From contig AP024710.1 of the NCBI GenBank assembly GCA_024363285.1, forward strand, positions 62,001-126,000: a stretch of 64,000 nucleotides of DNA. The letters run 5' to 3'. The stretch's first letter is position 1; each line of letters opens with the position of its first letter. A model generated the notes under the pieces. It made no database searches, had not been told where the DNA came from, and worked only from the letters and a program-made list of their open reading frames with translations. Made by a program: the position numbers and the translations under genes. Below are positions 24,245 to 32,207 of this stretch, one piece after another. This DNA comes from Leptolinea sp. HRD-7. GTDB lineage: Bacteria; Chloroflexota; Anaerolineae; Anaerolineales; Anaerolineaceae.

Positions 24245-25872
24245 TATTTCTCCTGCCCGGTTTCCACTGAAGACCACACAATCGGTTCACCTACCAGATA
24301 CCGGAATGTCGCGGAATATTCATTATCTTTGCCCTGCGCGATGACATCTTTCAGCGGATGGGCTTTGTAATCGTCCCACATGCGAACCAGATGCCAGGGG
24401 AAGGGTAATGGAAATTCAAAAAACCAACGGTAAGCATACATCCAGGCTTTTTCCACCTGTTGACGGTTCAACCGGTGCTGGGCCGGGTTTGTTAATATCT
24501 GGCCGAGAGTCTTGTAATATGATACCCATGTATCCGGGTCAAAGGTGAACCCGCGGCTGCGGTAATGTGTCTGCGCGGCAACCACAACCGGTACTCCACC
24601 CATGGCCATTTCAAGCCCGACGGTGGTAGTGTACACCAATCCAAGATCGGCCACTTCGATCAAGTCATAGGTATTTACTTTTTCTGTGGGGCCGATCAAG
24701 CGGATGTGTTCCGGTAATTTTGGGAAAACCTCGTGCACAACCTTGACCATTGATGTTCCGTGAGTAAGAACTTCACCGGGATGTACCCGAATGACAAGTT
24801 GAACATCCGGCCTGCCGGCAAAATATTGCACGGTACGGCTGATCCATTCTGCCATCGTCTTGCTGAACAGGTGACGTCCAAGAGTCAGACTATCACCCAG
24901 TACATTGGTGGCCAGCAGAACAACCGGGCGTTCATCCAGCCCGAGCGCGGCTCGGGCTTTTGCGCCGCCTTCAGAAGGTGTGCCCTGCCACTGACGGGCG
25001 AAATTTTCCCACATTGCTCCGTGCTGACGAGCGATCAACATTGAACGAAGTCGTTCCAATTGTTCATCTTTAAGAGGGGTATTTTGCCGGGCGCGCCACA
25101 GTGCATCTGTCTCCTGGCGCATTACTTCGCTGTTCTGAGCGATCCAGATGCGCTGGCGCTGGTCACCGAATTCATAGGTAACTACCGGTATCTTTAATAA
25201 TTTCGCAACCCGGTAAACCACACCCAATTCCTGTATGGTGCCATTCGGAACGATGACTATATCAGGCCGGTTCTCTTTTAGATAAGTAAATGCCGCGAGA
25301 GCCACTTCTTCGTTACGTTCTTTACGCAACTGGTAGACCACATTCTTATGGTCAACCTCTTCTACCTGTAACGAGTACTGGGTATCAAATTCGCTCACCT
25401 GCTGGACGATCTTGCTGAGTTCTTCGGAAACCGGAGCAAAGGGTATCTTGCCACTGACAAATGACACGGAATTCAAGATCGGTTCCGCATGTGCCAGTAT
25501 TTTTCGGGCGTACAGGTCCTGCCGGCGAAGATCGAAACGAGAAATGGGTTTTTGCCAGTCAGACTGAGCCAGATAACCCAGTGTGACGTTGTGCCCCTGC
25601 GCGGAAAGCGCGATGCCGGTCAACGCGGCATGCTCGATCCAGTAATGCAGGGTGGCAAAAATAAAGACTTTCTTCCCAACCGGAGCTGACTTCTTCATTT
25701 CGCCGGCTTCTTTGACCAGTTCAGGCAATGTTTCCTGCAGGTGCTTCAGGCTGAAATGGCTGTTGATCGATTTGCCACGCTGCCGAACCAACCAGTACAG
25801 TTCCACCGTAAAAGGGATCTGTCCTAATATTTCTTTGATTACATCTTTTCCTGCTGCTGCAGCCGCTGTCAT
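24244..25872 (-). CDS. Capsule-type glycosyltransferase (KpsC/LipB-like GT-B)
   Basis: 542 residues, soluble. The N-terminal half has a Rossmann-like core (KVFIFATLHYWIEHAALTG at 68-86 gives the first strand and helix) and IVPNGTIQELGVVYRVAKLL near 215-234. The C-terminal half holds VIRVHPGEV near 370-378 and then TYDLIEVADLGLVYTTTVGLEM (read in two parts) with GVPVVVAAQTHYRSRGFT; the H-P, S/T-x-x-x-E and R-x-x-G-F elements are those of capsule polysaccharide biosynthesis proteins (Kps/Lip type transferases). The gene lies next to Wzt (2 bp) and the methyltransferase. In ABC-dependent capsules, KpsC/KpsS make the lipid linker; such a role here is possible, but Kdo is not expected in this organism if it lacks an outer membrane. 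It shares general style with the partial protein at 1-776. Confidence 0.75.
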   Translation of the reverse strand: MTAAAAAGKDVIKEILGQIPFTVELYWLVRQRGKSINSHFSLKHLQETLPELVKEAGEMKKSAPVGKKVFIFATLHYWIEHAALTGIALSAQGHNVTLGYLAQSDWQKPISRFDLRRQDLYARKILAHAEPILNSVSFVSGKIPFAPVSEELSKIVQQVSEFDTQYSLQVEEVDHKNVVYQLRKERNEEVALAAFTYLKENRPDIVIVPNGTIQELGVVYRVAKLLKIPVVTYEFGDQRQRIWIAQNSEVMRQETDALWRARQNTPLKDEQLERLRSMLIARQHGAMWENFARQWQGTPSEGGAKARAALGLDERPVVLLATNVLGDSLTLGRHLFSKTMAEWISRTVQYFAGRPDVQLVIRVHPGEVLTHGTSMVKVVHEVFPKLPEHIRLIGPTEKVNTYDLIEVADLGLVYTTTVGLEMAMGGVPVVVAAQTHYRSRGFTFDPDTWVSYYKTLGQILTNPAQHRLNRQQVEKAWMYAYRWFFEFPLPFPWHLVRMWDDYKAHPLKDVIAQGKDNEYSATFRYLVGEPIVWSSVETGQEK

Positions 25873-25874
25873 CT

Positions 25875-27137
25875 TTACACCGCCTCAATGTTCCAGGTCA
25901 AACGCGGACGAATGGGTCCCAACCGTGGTTCAGGCCAATGCATACCCGGCGCGCCGGCGGCATCAATATTGAAAGTCAGGGCCTGTTCATCCTGGAAATA
26001 CCGTTTTACTCGAAAGGTGCTGGCATTAACCGCGATCATAAAACGGCCTTCGTTGAGTAGATCCGCCGGAATGGTACACCGGCTGATATAGTGACCCTCT
26101 TTTCGTGTGGACAACCGGTCAAATTCAGCCGGATCATCTGTATCGAAAGAGGTCATGATATATTCTCCGCGCATACTGAGCAGGTAAATACCCACCCGCA
26201 GCCCGGTAATCGCCTGTTCCAGTTCATACTCCAATTCGATCGTCACCGGTTCGGTGGAACGCAGAGTGTCAACCACCTCGCCTTTCGGGTTCTTCACGCG
26301 AATCGCCACCGGTTTGAACGGCGCGGCGTCCGCAGGTATCTCATCCGGTAGCCAGTGCCGCTGGCCTTCCTGTGAAAAACCGGCAGATAGATAATAATCT
26401 ACCGCCTGCGGGGTGGGCGCGCGCATAGCCAGGTGACCTTTTTCAATTACCAAAGCCTCTTCGGTCAACCGCAATATGGCTGACATATTATGACTTACAA
26501 ATAATACCGTGCGTCCTTCATGGGCCACATCGCTCATCTTTCCCAGGCATTTACGCTGAAATTCCGCGTCACCCACGGCCAGAACCTCATCTACCACCAG
26601 TATCTCCGGTTCCAGATGGGCGGCCACAGCAAATGCCAGGCGCAGGTACATACCGCTGGAATAGCGTTTTACGGGTGTGTCAATGAACTGTTCGACTTCG
26701 GCAAAGGAAACGATCTCGTCAAACTTGCGTTCAACCTCAGAGTGTTTCATGCCGAGGATAGCGCCGTTAAGCGAGATGTTCTCGCGGCCGGTCAATTCGG
26801 GGTGAAAGCCGGTGCCGACTTCGAGCAGTGAGCCAACGCGCCCGTTGATCACGGCTTTCCCTTCGGTCGGTTCGGTAACCCGCGAGAGCAGTTTAAGCAG
26901 GGTGCTCTTACCGGCGCCGTTTCGTCCGATCACCCCGAGCACCTTACCTTTTTCAACATCAAAGGAAACATCCTTCAAAGCCCAGAACTTTTGGCTACTC
27001 TCCACTCCGGTACCCGGTCGTTTTTGTGTTGTAAGTGCCGTAGACAGGGTTTCGCGCAAAGTGGTATACGCCGCCGGTCTTTCTCCAATGGTGTATTGTT
27101 TTCCGAGATTTTCAGCATGAATAGCTATATCGCTCAT
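25875..27137 (-). CDS. wzt: ABC polysaccharide exporter ATPase with C-terminal glycan-binding domain
   Basis: 420 residues from ATG 27137, 2 bp after the permease stop; the open frame goes on upstream to 27503 but the added 122 residues are antisense-like and overlap the permease. ATPase landmarks: Walker A GRNGAGKST 71-79, signature YSSGMYLRL 159-167, Walker B ILVVDEVLA 179-187, H-loop SHN 215-217. Residues ~245-420 form the extra Wzt C-domain, a beta-sandwich that in E. coli O9a recognises the non-reducing cap of the polymer. The methyltransferase two genes downstream could make such a cap. With Wzm it pumps lipid-linked polysaccharide across the inner membrane. Presence of the C-domain is good evidence that export is coupled to termination. 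Confidence 0.95.
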   Translation of the reverse strand: MSDIAIHAENLGKQYTIGERPAAYTTLRETLSTALTTQKRPGTGVESSQKFWALKDVSFDVEKGKVLGVIGRNGAGKSTLLKLLSRVTEPTEGKAVINGRVGSLLEVGTGFHPELTGRENISLNGAILGMKHSEVERKFDEIVSFAEVEQFIDTPVKRYSSGMYLRLAFAVAAHLEPEILVVDEVLAVGDAEFQRKCLGKMSDVAHEGRTVLFVSHNMSAILRLTEEALVIEKGHLAMRAPTPQAVDYYLSAGFSQEGQRHWLPDEIPADAAPFKPVAIRVKNPKGEVVDTLRSTEPVTIELEYELEQAITGLRVGIYLLSMRGEYIMTSFDTDDPAEFDRLSTRKEGHYISRCTIPADLLNEGRFMIAVNASTFRVKRYFQDEQALTFNIDAAGAPGMHWPEPRLGPIRPRLTWNIEAV

Positions 27138-27139
27138 GG

Positions 27140-28000
27140 TTACACCATATCGGCAAAACGCCGTTCCATTCTGCGAAAGTAAAAGAGCCCTGTGATCAGA
27201 ATCAAGATTGAAATTCCGGCGGATACCGCCAGCATAGCGTTCGGCGCGCTGGCATTGGAACCCAGTAAAGCCCAGCGGAAGCCTTCGACAACGCCGGTCA
27301 TCGGGTTGAGGGCATACAGCAGACGCCATTTTTCGGGCAGCAGACTGGCCGGATACGCGATCGGGGTAAGGGTCATCCAGAATTGCGTGAGGAAAGGAAG
27401 CACGTAACCGATATCGCGGTACATGACGTTCATGGCTGAAAGCCAGATACCCACACCGAGCGCGGTGATCATAGCCAGAAGAACAAAGGGGACGATCGCC
27501 CACACATTGGCGGTGGGATATACGCCATAGACCATCATCATGCCGAACAGCACAATGAAAGCCAGCCCGAAATCCACCAGACCTGAGAGGATGGATGCCA
27601 CCGGTAAGATCAACCTTGGGAAATATACTTTTGTGATCATGTGACTGCTCTGCACCAGGGAGTGCGCGGCGTCCGTCAGCGCTTTTGAGAAAAGAGTCCA
27701 GGGTAATAACGCGGTGTACGAGAAAATGGGGTACGGGATACCGTCAGAAGGCACTTTAGCCAGGTTTCCAAAAAAGATGCTAAAGACCACCATGGTTAAG
27801 AAAGGCTGCAAAATTGCCCAGGCGGCACCAAGAGCAGTCTGTTTATACCGGACTTTAAGGTTGCGCCAGGTAAGGAAGTACACCAGTTCGCGGTACACCC
27901 AGAGGTCTTTAAGGTTAATGGCGGTCCATCCGCTGCTGGGTTTAATGACCACAGTACGGGGTGCTTCCGTCTTGACCAATGTTGTACTATCTACAGTCAT
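27140..28000 (-). CDS. wzm: ABC-2 polysaccharide exporter permease
   Basis: 286 residues, six hydrophobic helices (about 58-80, 92-110, 134-160, 170-195, 200-220, 262-280). The cytosolic N-terminal amphipathic segment DLWVYRELVYFLTWRNLKVRYKQ (split: DLWVYRELVYFL and TWRNLKVRYKQ) followed by ALGAAWAILQP is characteristic of the Wzm/RfbA family. It forms the membrane channel for lipid-linked polysaccharide and pairs with Wzt downstream (2-bp gap). A short 17-bp gap separates it from the fcl-like gene upstream. Nothing unusual in length. Confidence 0.95.
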   Translation of the reverse strand: MTVDSTTLVKTEAPRTVVIKPSSGWTAINLKDLWVYRELVYFLTWRNLKVRYKQTALGAAWAILQPFLTMVVFSIFFGNLAKVPSDGIPYPIFSYTALLPWTLFSKALTDAAHSLVQSSHMITKVYFPRLILPVASILSGLVDFGLAFIVLFGMMMVYGVYPTANVWAIVPFVLLAMITALGVGIWLSAMNVMYRDIGYVLPFLTQFWMTLTPIAYPASLLPEKWRLLYALNPMTGVVEGFRWALLGSNASAPNAMLAVSAGISILILITGLFYFRRMERRFADMV

Positions 28001-28017
28001 TGTGAAATTACCGATCT

Positions 28018-28983
28018 TTACTTGATGTGACTTTTATTGGCGCGGAACCAGTCAATGGTCCGGCGGAGACCGTCTTCGAAGCTCATTTGAGAGCGGAAGC
28101 CGAAGTATTCCCAGGCGCGGGTGGTATCCAACCCGCGGCGAGGCTGACCGTTGGGCTTGCTGGTGTCCCAGCGGATCTCACCTTTGAAATCTGTAAGACG
28201 GGCGATCAGATTGACCAGGTCTTTGATGGCGATCTCATTGCCTGAACCCAGGTTGACCGGTTCCGGACCGTTATATCTTTCCGAGGCCATCAGGATGCCT
28301 TCCGCCGCGTCTTCCACGTACAGGAACTCGCGGGTCGGGGAACCATCTCCCCAGACTTCAATGAATTTCGCGCCACTCTCCTGCGCTTCCACACACTTGC
28401 GGATCAAAGCCGGAATAACATGTGAGCTTTCGGGGCGGAAGTTATCTCGTGGGCCATACAGGTTGACCGGCAGCAGATAGATGCTGTTGAAACCGTACTG
28501 CTGACGGTACGCCTGTGACTGAACCAGAAGAAGTTTTTTTGCCAACCCGTAAGGGGCATTGGTTTCTTCCGGATATCCATTCCACAGATCCTCTTCTTTA
28601 AAGGGAACCGGTGTGAATTTCGGGTAGGCGCAGATTGTACCCAGGCAGACGAACTTTTCAATGCCGCGTACCCATGATTCATGGATCAGTTGCAGACCCA
28701 TCATGGCGTTGCTATACACGAATTCAGCAGGATGTTCGCGGTTGGCGCCAATCCCGCCGACCTGCGCGGCCAGGTGAATAACAATATCCGGCTTGCTGGT
28801 ATCCAGCATCCGGCGGACGTCGTCACCATTAACCAGGTCATATTCTTCGATCGTCGGGATAAAGATTTCCTTAGCCCCGCGTTCTTTCAATTTCTCGGTA
28901 ATGAACGAACCAAGAAAACCGGCCCCGCCGGTCACACACACCTTTTTGGTTTTCCAAAAATCCTGGTTTGTGTTCGATGTCAT
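28018..28983 (-). CDS. fcl: GDP-L-fucose synthase-like epimerase/reductase
   Basis: 321 residues, extended [11 protein letters not shown] 18-25; the diagnostic [17 protein letters not shown] at 72-88; catalytic dyad Y145-x-x-x-K149 (YGLAKK); C118 and H188 at the positions of the epimerase acid/base pair; LYGPRDNF 175-182. The serine normally two residues before the cysteine (GSSCIYP in E. coli) is a threonine here (GTICAYP, T116). The enzyme turns GDP-4-keto-6-deoxy-mannose into GDP-L-fucose. No GDP-mannose 4,6-dehydratase is in the window, so it must be elsewhere or the enzyme uses another 4-keto sugar. Its start overlaps the regulator's stop by 4 bp. Confidence 0.88.
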   Translation of the reverse strand: MTSNTNQDFWKTKKVCVTGGAGFLGSFITEKLKERGAKEIFIPTIEEYDLVNGDDVRRMLDTSKPDIVIHLAAQVGGIGANREHPAEFVYSNAMMGLQLIHESWVRGIEKFVCLGTICAYPKFTPVPFKEEDLWNGYPEETNAPYGLAKKLLLVQSQAYRQQYGFNSIYLLPVNLYGPRDNFRPESSHVIPALIRKCVEAQESGAKFIEVWGDGSPTREFLYVEDAAEGILMASERYNGPEPVNLGSGNEIAIKDLVNLIARLTDFKGEIRWDTSKPNGQPRRGLDTTRAWEYFGFRSQMSFEDGLRRTIDWFRANKSHIK

Positions 28984-29525
28984 TTCTTCTGACTGTCTCC
29001 TTCCAGGTGCGAAATACTGTCTGATACCATTTCACCGGATCGGGTGCCTTCGCTGCCATCCGGCCATTGAATGAAGATTTTCAATCCATTGATGTTCAAT
29101 TGAGGATTATGTCCGTCTTTCACAATTTCCACCCCCTGTTCAGCGCATGTCAACCGGCATACATCGGCCACATCACCATCTCCCATTAGAATAATCCGAT
29201 CAAACCCCGCTTCACGGACCTGTTTCAGCGCGGCTTCCATTCGCTCACGTACAAGGCGATACAATCGGAAAGAGCTCTGGATGTAATCTACCGTAAGATT
29301 CGCCCTCAGAGCAATGCCGTCAGGTGTGATGATATACCGGAGTTTTCTCCGTTCAACATGCCTAACCTTGACATAACCTTTTGCAACGAGACGCTTCAGA
29401 TGCCAGTTAACCGTTCCAACAGCAACACCCACCTGCGCAGCCAGACTTGCTTGAGTGGCATCCGGATTCTGTTCTATATGTTCTAAAAGTATCAGGTCTC
29501 TAGCGGGGTCGGGGTTGAGTCCCAT
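28980..29525 (-). CDS. MarR/EPS-type winged-helix regulator with C-terminal extension
   Basis: 181 residues. Residues ~10-100 form a winged helix: [20 protein letters not shown] (first helices), [19 protein letters not shown] as recognition helix and turn, and the wing [20 protein letters not shown]. This is the style of the EPS-associated MarR-like regulators encoded at the head of polysaccharide loci. Those are near 100-120 residues; here a second domain (~118-181) has a Rossmann-like start ([19 protein letters not shown]) and a beta-rich end, which could sense a nucleotide sugar or other ligand. ATG 29525 follows AGGA at 7 bp. It is the first gene after a near-consensus promoter with two dyads, so it probably regulates itself and the ~25 genes downstream. 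Ligand unknown. Confidence 0.85.
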   Translation of the reverse strand: MGLNPDPARDLILLEHIEQNPDATQASLAAQVGVAVGTVNWHLKRLVAKGYVKVRHVERRKLRYIITPDGIALRANLTVDYIQSSFRLYRLVRERMEAALKQVREAGFDRIILMGDGDVADVCRLTCAEQGVEIVKDGHNPQLNINGLKIFIQWPDGSEGTRSGEMVSDSISHLEGDSQKK

Positions 29526-29537
29526 AGCGCCGTCCTA

Positions 29538-29554
29538 AATTCAATTGTTGAATT
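29538..29554. promoter_or_regulatory. Predicted operator (7-bp dyad) over the -10/start site
   Basis: AATTCAA (29538-29544), three bases, TTGAATT (29548-29554): a perfect 7-bp inverted repeat, overlapping the -10 hexamer (29552-29557) and the expected transcription start. A second dyad, GGTTG-TC-CAACC (29562-29573), lies in the promoter spacer. The TTCAA/TTGAA half-sites resemble MarR-family operators. A dimer bound here would block RNA polymerase; the adjacent winged-helix protein is the obvious candidate. Confidence 0.6.
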
Positions 29555-29580
29555 ATAAAACGGTTGTCCAACCCGGTCAA
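29552..29580 (-). promoter_or_regulatory. Near-consensus sigma70-type promoter heading region A
   Basis: On the minus strand TTGACC (29580-29575; 5 of 6), 17-bp spacer, TATAAT (29557-29552; 6 of 6). The start would be near 29545, about 20 bases before the regulator ATG. It is the best promoter in the window by eye, and lies in the 87-bp gap between the stop of the last gene of region B (29613) and the regulator. Confidence 0.75.
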
Positions 29581-29612
29581 GACCAGAAAAATTACCGCCA
29601 AATATTTTAAGA

Positions 29613-32207
29613 TTACCGGCAGACCCGGTTGTCATCGCAGACTGGCAGTATCACGGGACAGGTCCAGGATGTGCCCGGTGACCGGTGTAATATGCCGCCA
29701 TCCTGACCCTCGATGATCACGGCAAACAGGTCATCATTCAATTCACCCCGGCAACCCAAAACGGTGACATCCGCCCCGTTGGGCAGCGAATCCGGCATTT
29801 TTTCCAACGGCAACACCCCGCTAACCATGCCTTCCACGCCGGCGGGTCCGATTACTTCTAAGACCAATCGCGGGAAGTTCTGCGCGCGGCCGGCGGAAAA
29901 GCGGTCCGGTTCACCCTGCCCCTGCGCGTAATACCGCGGATATAACGCCCTGCCTTTGAAAACGAATGAAGCCGGTTGAGCGATGAAACTGTCCCATTGT
30001 TGTTCTGTCAACTCCAGCGATTTCAGCATCCAATCCTGTTTCCACTGGCTGCGAAGTTCGTATTTTTGAAGTTGTGTATATTTTGGCGGTATAGCCCGGT
30101 CAAGGATCACCGGCACAGAACCGGCAACCATAAATGCCAGCGTCAAAGCAATCGGTTTCCACACCAGAACCTTTTTAACCGGCACGGATTCAACCAGATT
30201 TATCACTGGGTCGACCTTACTTACCTTCAGCCATGCTGACAGCCAGATCGATAGTTGTGCCAGACCAAATGCGTAATACAGCAAGAACACCCAATCGGCG
30301 GGGATGAAGTACCGTCCACCGGAGGTGCGCGCCGCGGCTGTAGCCAGACTGTATGTGGCCATGAATCCCGCCGGAACCAACCCTGCCCAGCCGCTTCTTG
30401 ACCAGCCCGCCGCCGCGCCCAACGCGATAACGGTCAGCGCCAGGAAGACCATGATGAACTGACCGGCAGTGAGCTCGCCGTTGGACTCCGCGCTCCAGAA
30501 GGAATTGGGCGCTTTGACCGTCTTTTCCAGTGACTCCAGGGTCAAGCCGGTCGGGAAGATGGCGGCGCCATCTACCAGATTATGAAAGAAATGCGCGGAG
30601 GCGTAGCGGCTGACGCCGGTGATCTTGTTCCAGGTTTCGTTTACAGGTTCTTCGACTTCCGGGGTGGTAACCGTTGGCGCCGGAGTGGACTGCGCTTCCG
30701 GTGTTACAGCCGTCACAGGAGGCGGCGCGTTCAACGCGTAGAACGCGCGTTGATTCATTACCACGCCCGAAAGTGTGGATTGAAAGAATAATAATTTGCC
30801 GTGCCGGTCATAGGATTGCAGCATGTACGGCAGTAGCGTCAGCGTGAATACAGCCGCAAACACCAACGCCGAGGATAGTCCCTTCTTCCATGCTTTCCCG
30901 GTGACCAGCAGGATGGCCAGGATCGTAACCGGCGCGAGCAGGAATGGATTGAGCCGCACCATTCCGGCAAGCCCGAGCGCGCCAGCAGAACCGATCAGAT
31001 ATAAGGTTTTATTACGGTCTTTGAACCAGCTCAGCAACAGGAAAACAAACAGAGCGAGCAGCAATGTGACCAGAGACTCACTCATTAACACCCGGGAATT
31101 TGTGGAAAGCACCCAAAGGGTTCCCTGGATGTTGTTCATTTCACGAAAGATCAATAACCCGGCCGTCATAACGCCGGCGAGCCGGCTATGCAATTTCCGG
31201 CCTGTGAGGTAGAGCAGCACCGGCATTAACGCGAAGACCGCCACCTGCGCTCCGATCACCGGGTCCATGCGGCTGCCAACTAGCAGATGAATGACGGCGA
31301 GGAATCCCACATAAAAAGGCTTGTCCACATACTGGCCGTATTGTGTGCCTACCCCTTCGCCGATCACGGCCAGCTGCGCGGCTCGGTCGTATGTGGCCGC
31401 GTCTGAGAAGGGATACATTTCATCGTTTGGCGGATAAGGACCGGGGGAGAAGTAACTGTGAGGCATATCGATCCGAGTCCAGGTTGTCACCGCCAGCCCC
31501 CAGATAAACAGGCAGATGACAATATCCGGAAGCAGAGCCCGTATACAGGTAATCCGTTCATCCGTGAAGAAACCTGTGCGTGAGAGCAAACCCGTAACCA
31601 TCAGAGAAGCCATGACTACGGCCAGTATTTGCCATCCCAGCAGAGGTACGTTCACGTCATTCCAGTAAACAATATCAGGAATAAAACCGATACGAAATAC
31701 TGCCACAATGACAACAACCAGTGTGATTACTGTCAGAGCAATTCCCCAGGCTTTGATTACCGGGTGATCTTCCAGAAGAATGTCTTTTAATGGGCGTGAT
31801 TTCTGCGAGCGGAACAACATAACAACGCAGAACTGAAGCCCCGTCACCAACAACCAGACCAGGATGGGAAGCAGGCGGTCACGATAGCCGCCAAATCGTC
31901 CCCACTGGTATTCGGGCAACCAGATCAGCACCCAGGCCGACACGGTGACGGCAATCCCGGCCAGTTTTGTCCAGCGGTTGTCCATAAAGGATTCCAGACG
32001 GGGTAACTTGTTTTGCCACACCCAAATACAGAGATTCAAAACGGCGGTTAAAGTCATACCCGTTATCATTATGAGCCGCTGAAATGAGAACCCGAAGGCA
32101 ACGGAGTTACCGGCTTCCGCCGGGATAAGAGCCAGCCAGATGGCTGCCGCCAGAGCTTCAAAACCTGTTAACACGAAGAAGCAGGGAATGAGGTTGATTT
32201 TTTTCAT
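29613..32207 (-). CDS. Giant GT-C-type membrane glycosyltransferase with cysteine-bearing C-domain
   Basis: 864 residues. About 14 hydrophobic helices, with an unusual N-terminal set (~10-230) of six before the typical GT-C outer loop that holds FSDAATYDRAAQLAVIGEG (~268-286) and the second-loop ES pair in VLMSESLVTLL. A long hydrophilic loop (~500-535) is rich in P and T. The last ~120 residues form an outer-face domain, with GRALYPRYYAQGQGEPDRF, VTVLGCRG and WTCPVILP; its two cysteines may pair. The 32204-34729 protein has the same layout, so the two are tandem paralogues, coupled by a 4-bp overlap. It is the last gene of region B. Expected: transfer from polyprenyl-phosphate sugar outside the membrane; substrate unknown. 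Confidence 0.85.
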   Translation of the reverse strand: MKKINLIPCFFVLTGFEALAAAIWLALIPAEAGNSVAFGFSFQRLIMITGMTLTAVLNLCIWVWQNKLPRLESFMDNRWTKLAGIAVTVSAWVLIWLPEYQWGRFGGYRDRLLPILVWLLVTGLQFCVVMLFRSQKSRPLKDILLEDHPVIKAWGIALTVITLVVVIVAVFRIGFIPDIVYWNDVNVPLLGWQILAVVMASLMVTGLLSRTGFFTDERITCIRALLPDIVICLFIWGLAVTTWTRIDMPHSYFSPGPYPPNDEMYPFSDAATYDRAAQLAVIGEGVGTQYGQYVDKPFYVGFLAVIHLLVGSRMDPVIGAQVAVFALMPVLLYLTGRKLHSRLAGVMTAGLLIFREMNNIQGTLWVLSTNSRVLMSESLVTLLLALFVFLLLSWFKDRNKTLYLIGSAGALGLAGMVRLNPFLLAPVTILAILLVTGKAWKKGLSSALVFAAVFTLTLLPYMLQSYDRHGKLLFFQSTLSGVVMNQRAFYALNAPPPVTAVTPEAQSTPAPTVTTPEVEEPVNETWNKITGVSRYASAHFFHNLVDGAAIFPTGLTLESLEKTVKAPNSFWSAESNGELTAGQFIMVFLALTVIALGAAAGWSRSGWAGLVPAGFMATYSLATAAARTSGGRYFIPADWVFLLYYAFGLAQLSIWLSAWLKVSKVDPVINLVESVPVKKVLVWKPIALTLAFMVAGSVPVILDRAIPPKYTQLQKYELRSQWKQDWMLKSLELTEQQWDSFIAQPASFVFKGRALYPRYYAQGQGEPDRFSAGRAQNFPRLVLEVIGPAGVEGMVSGVLPLEKMPDSLPNGADVTVLGCRGELNDDLFAVIIEGQDGGILHRSPGTSWTCPVILPVCDDNRVCR

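Noticed and set aside
27138..27503. N-terminal extension of 122 residues on the Wzt frame
   Set aside because: It overlaps the intact permease gene, has odd composition (many C, H, R) and no homology to ABC proteins; ATG 27137 gives the normal Wzt start.
29615..29629. ACCGG/CCGGT stem at the end of region B as a terminator
   Set aside because: Five base pairs only and overlaps the end of the coding sequence; the following A/T-rich stretch has no clean T-run.
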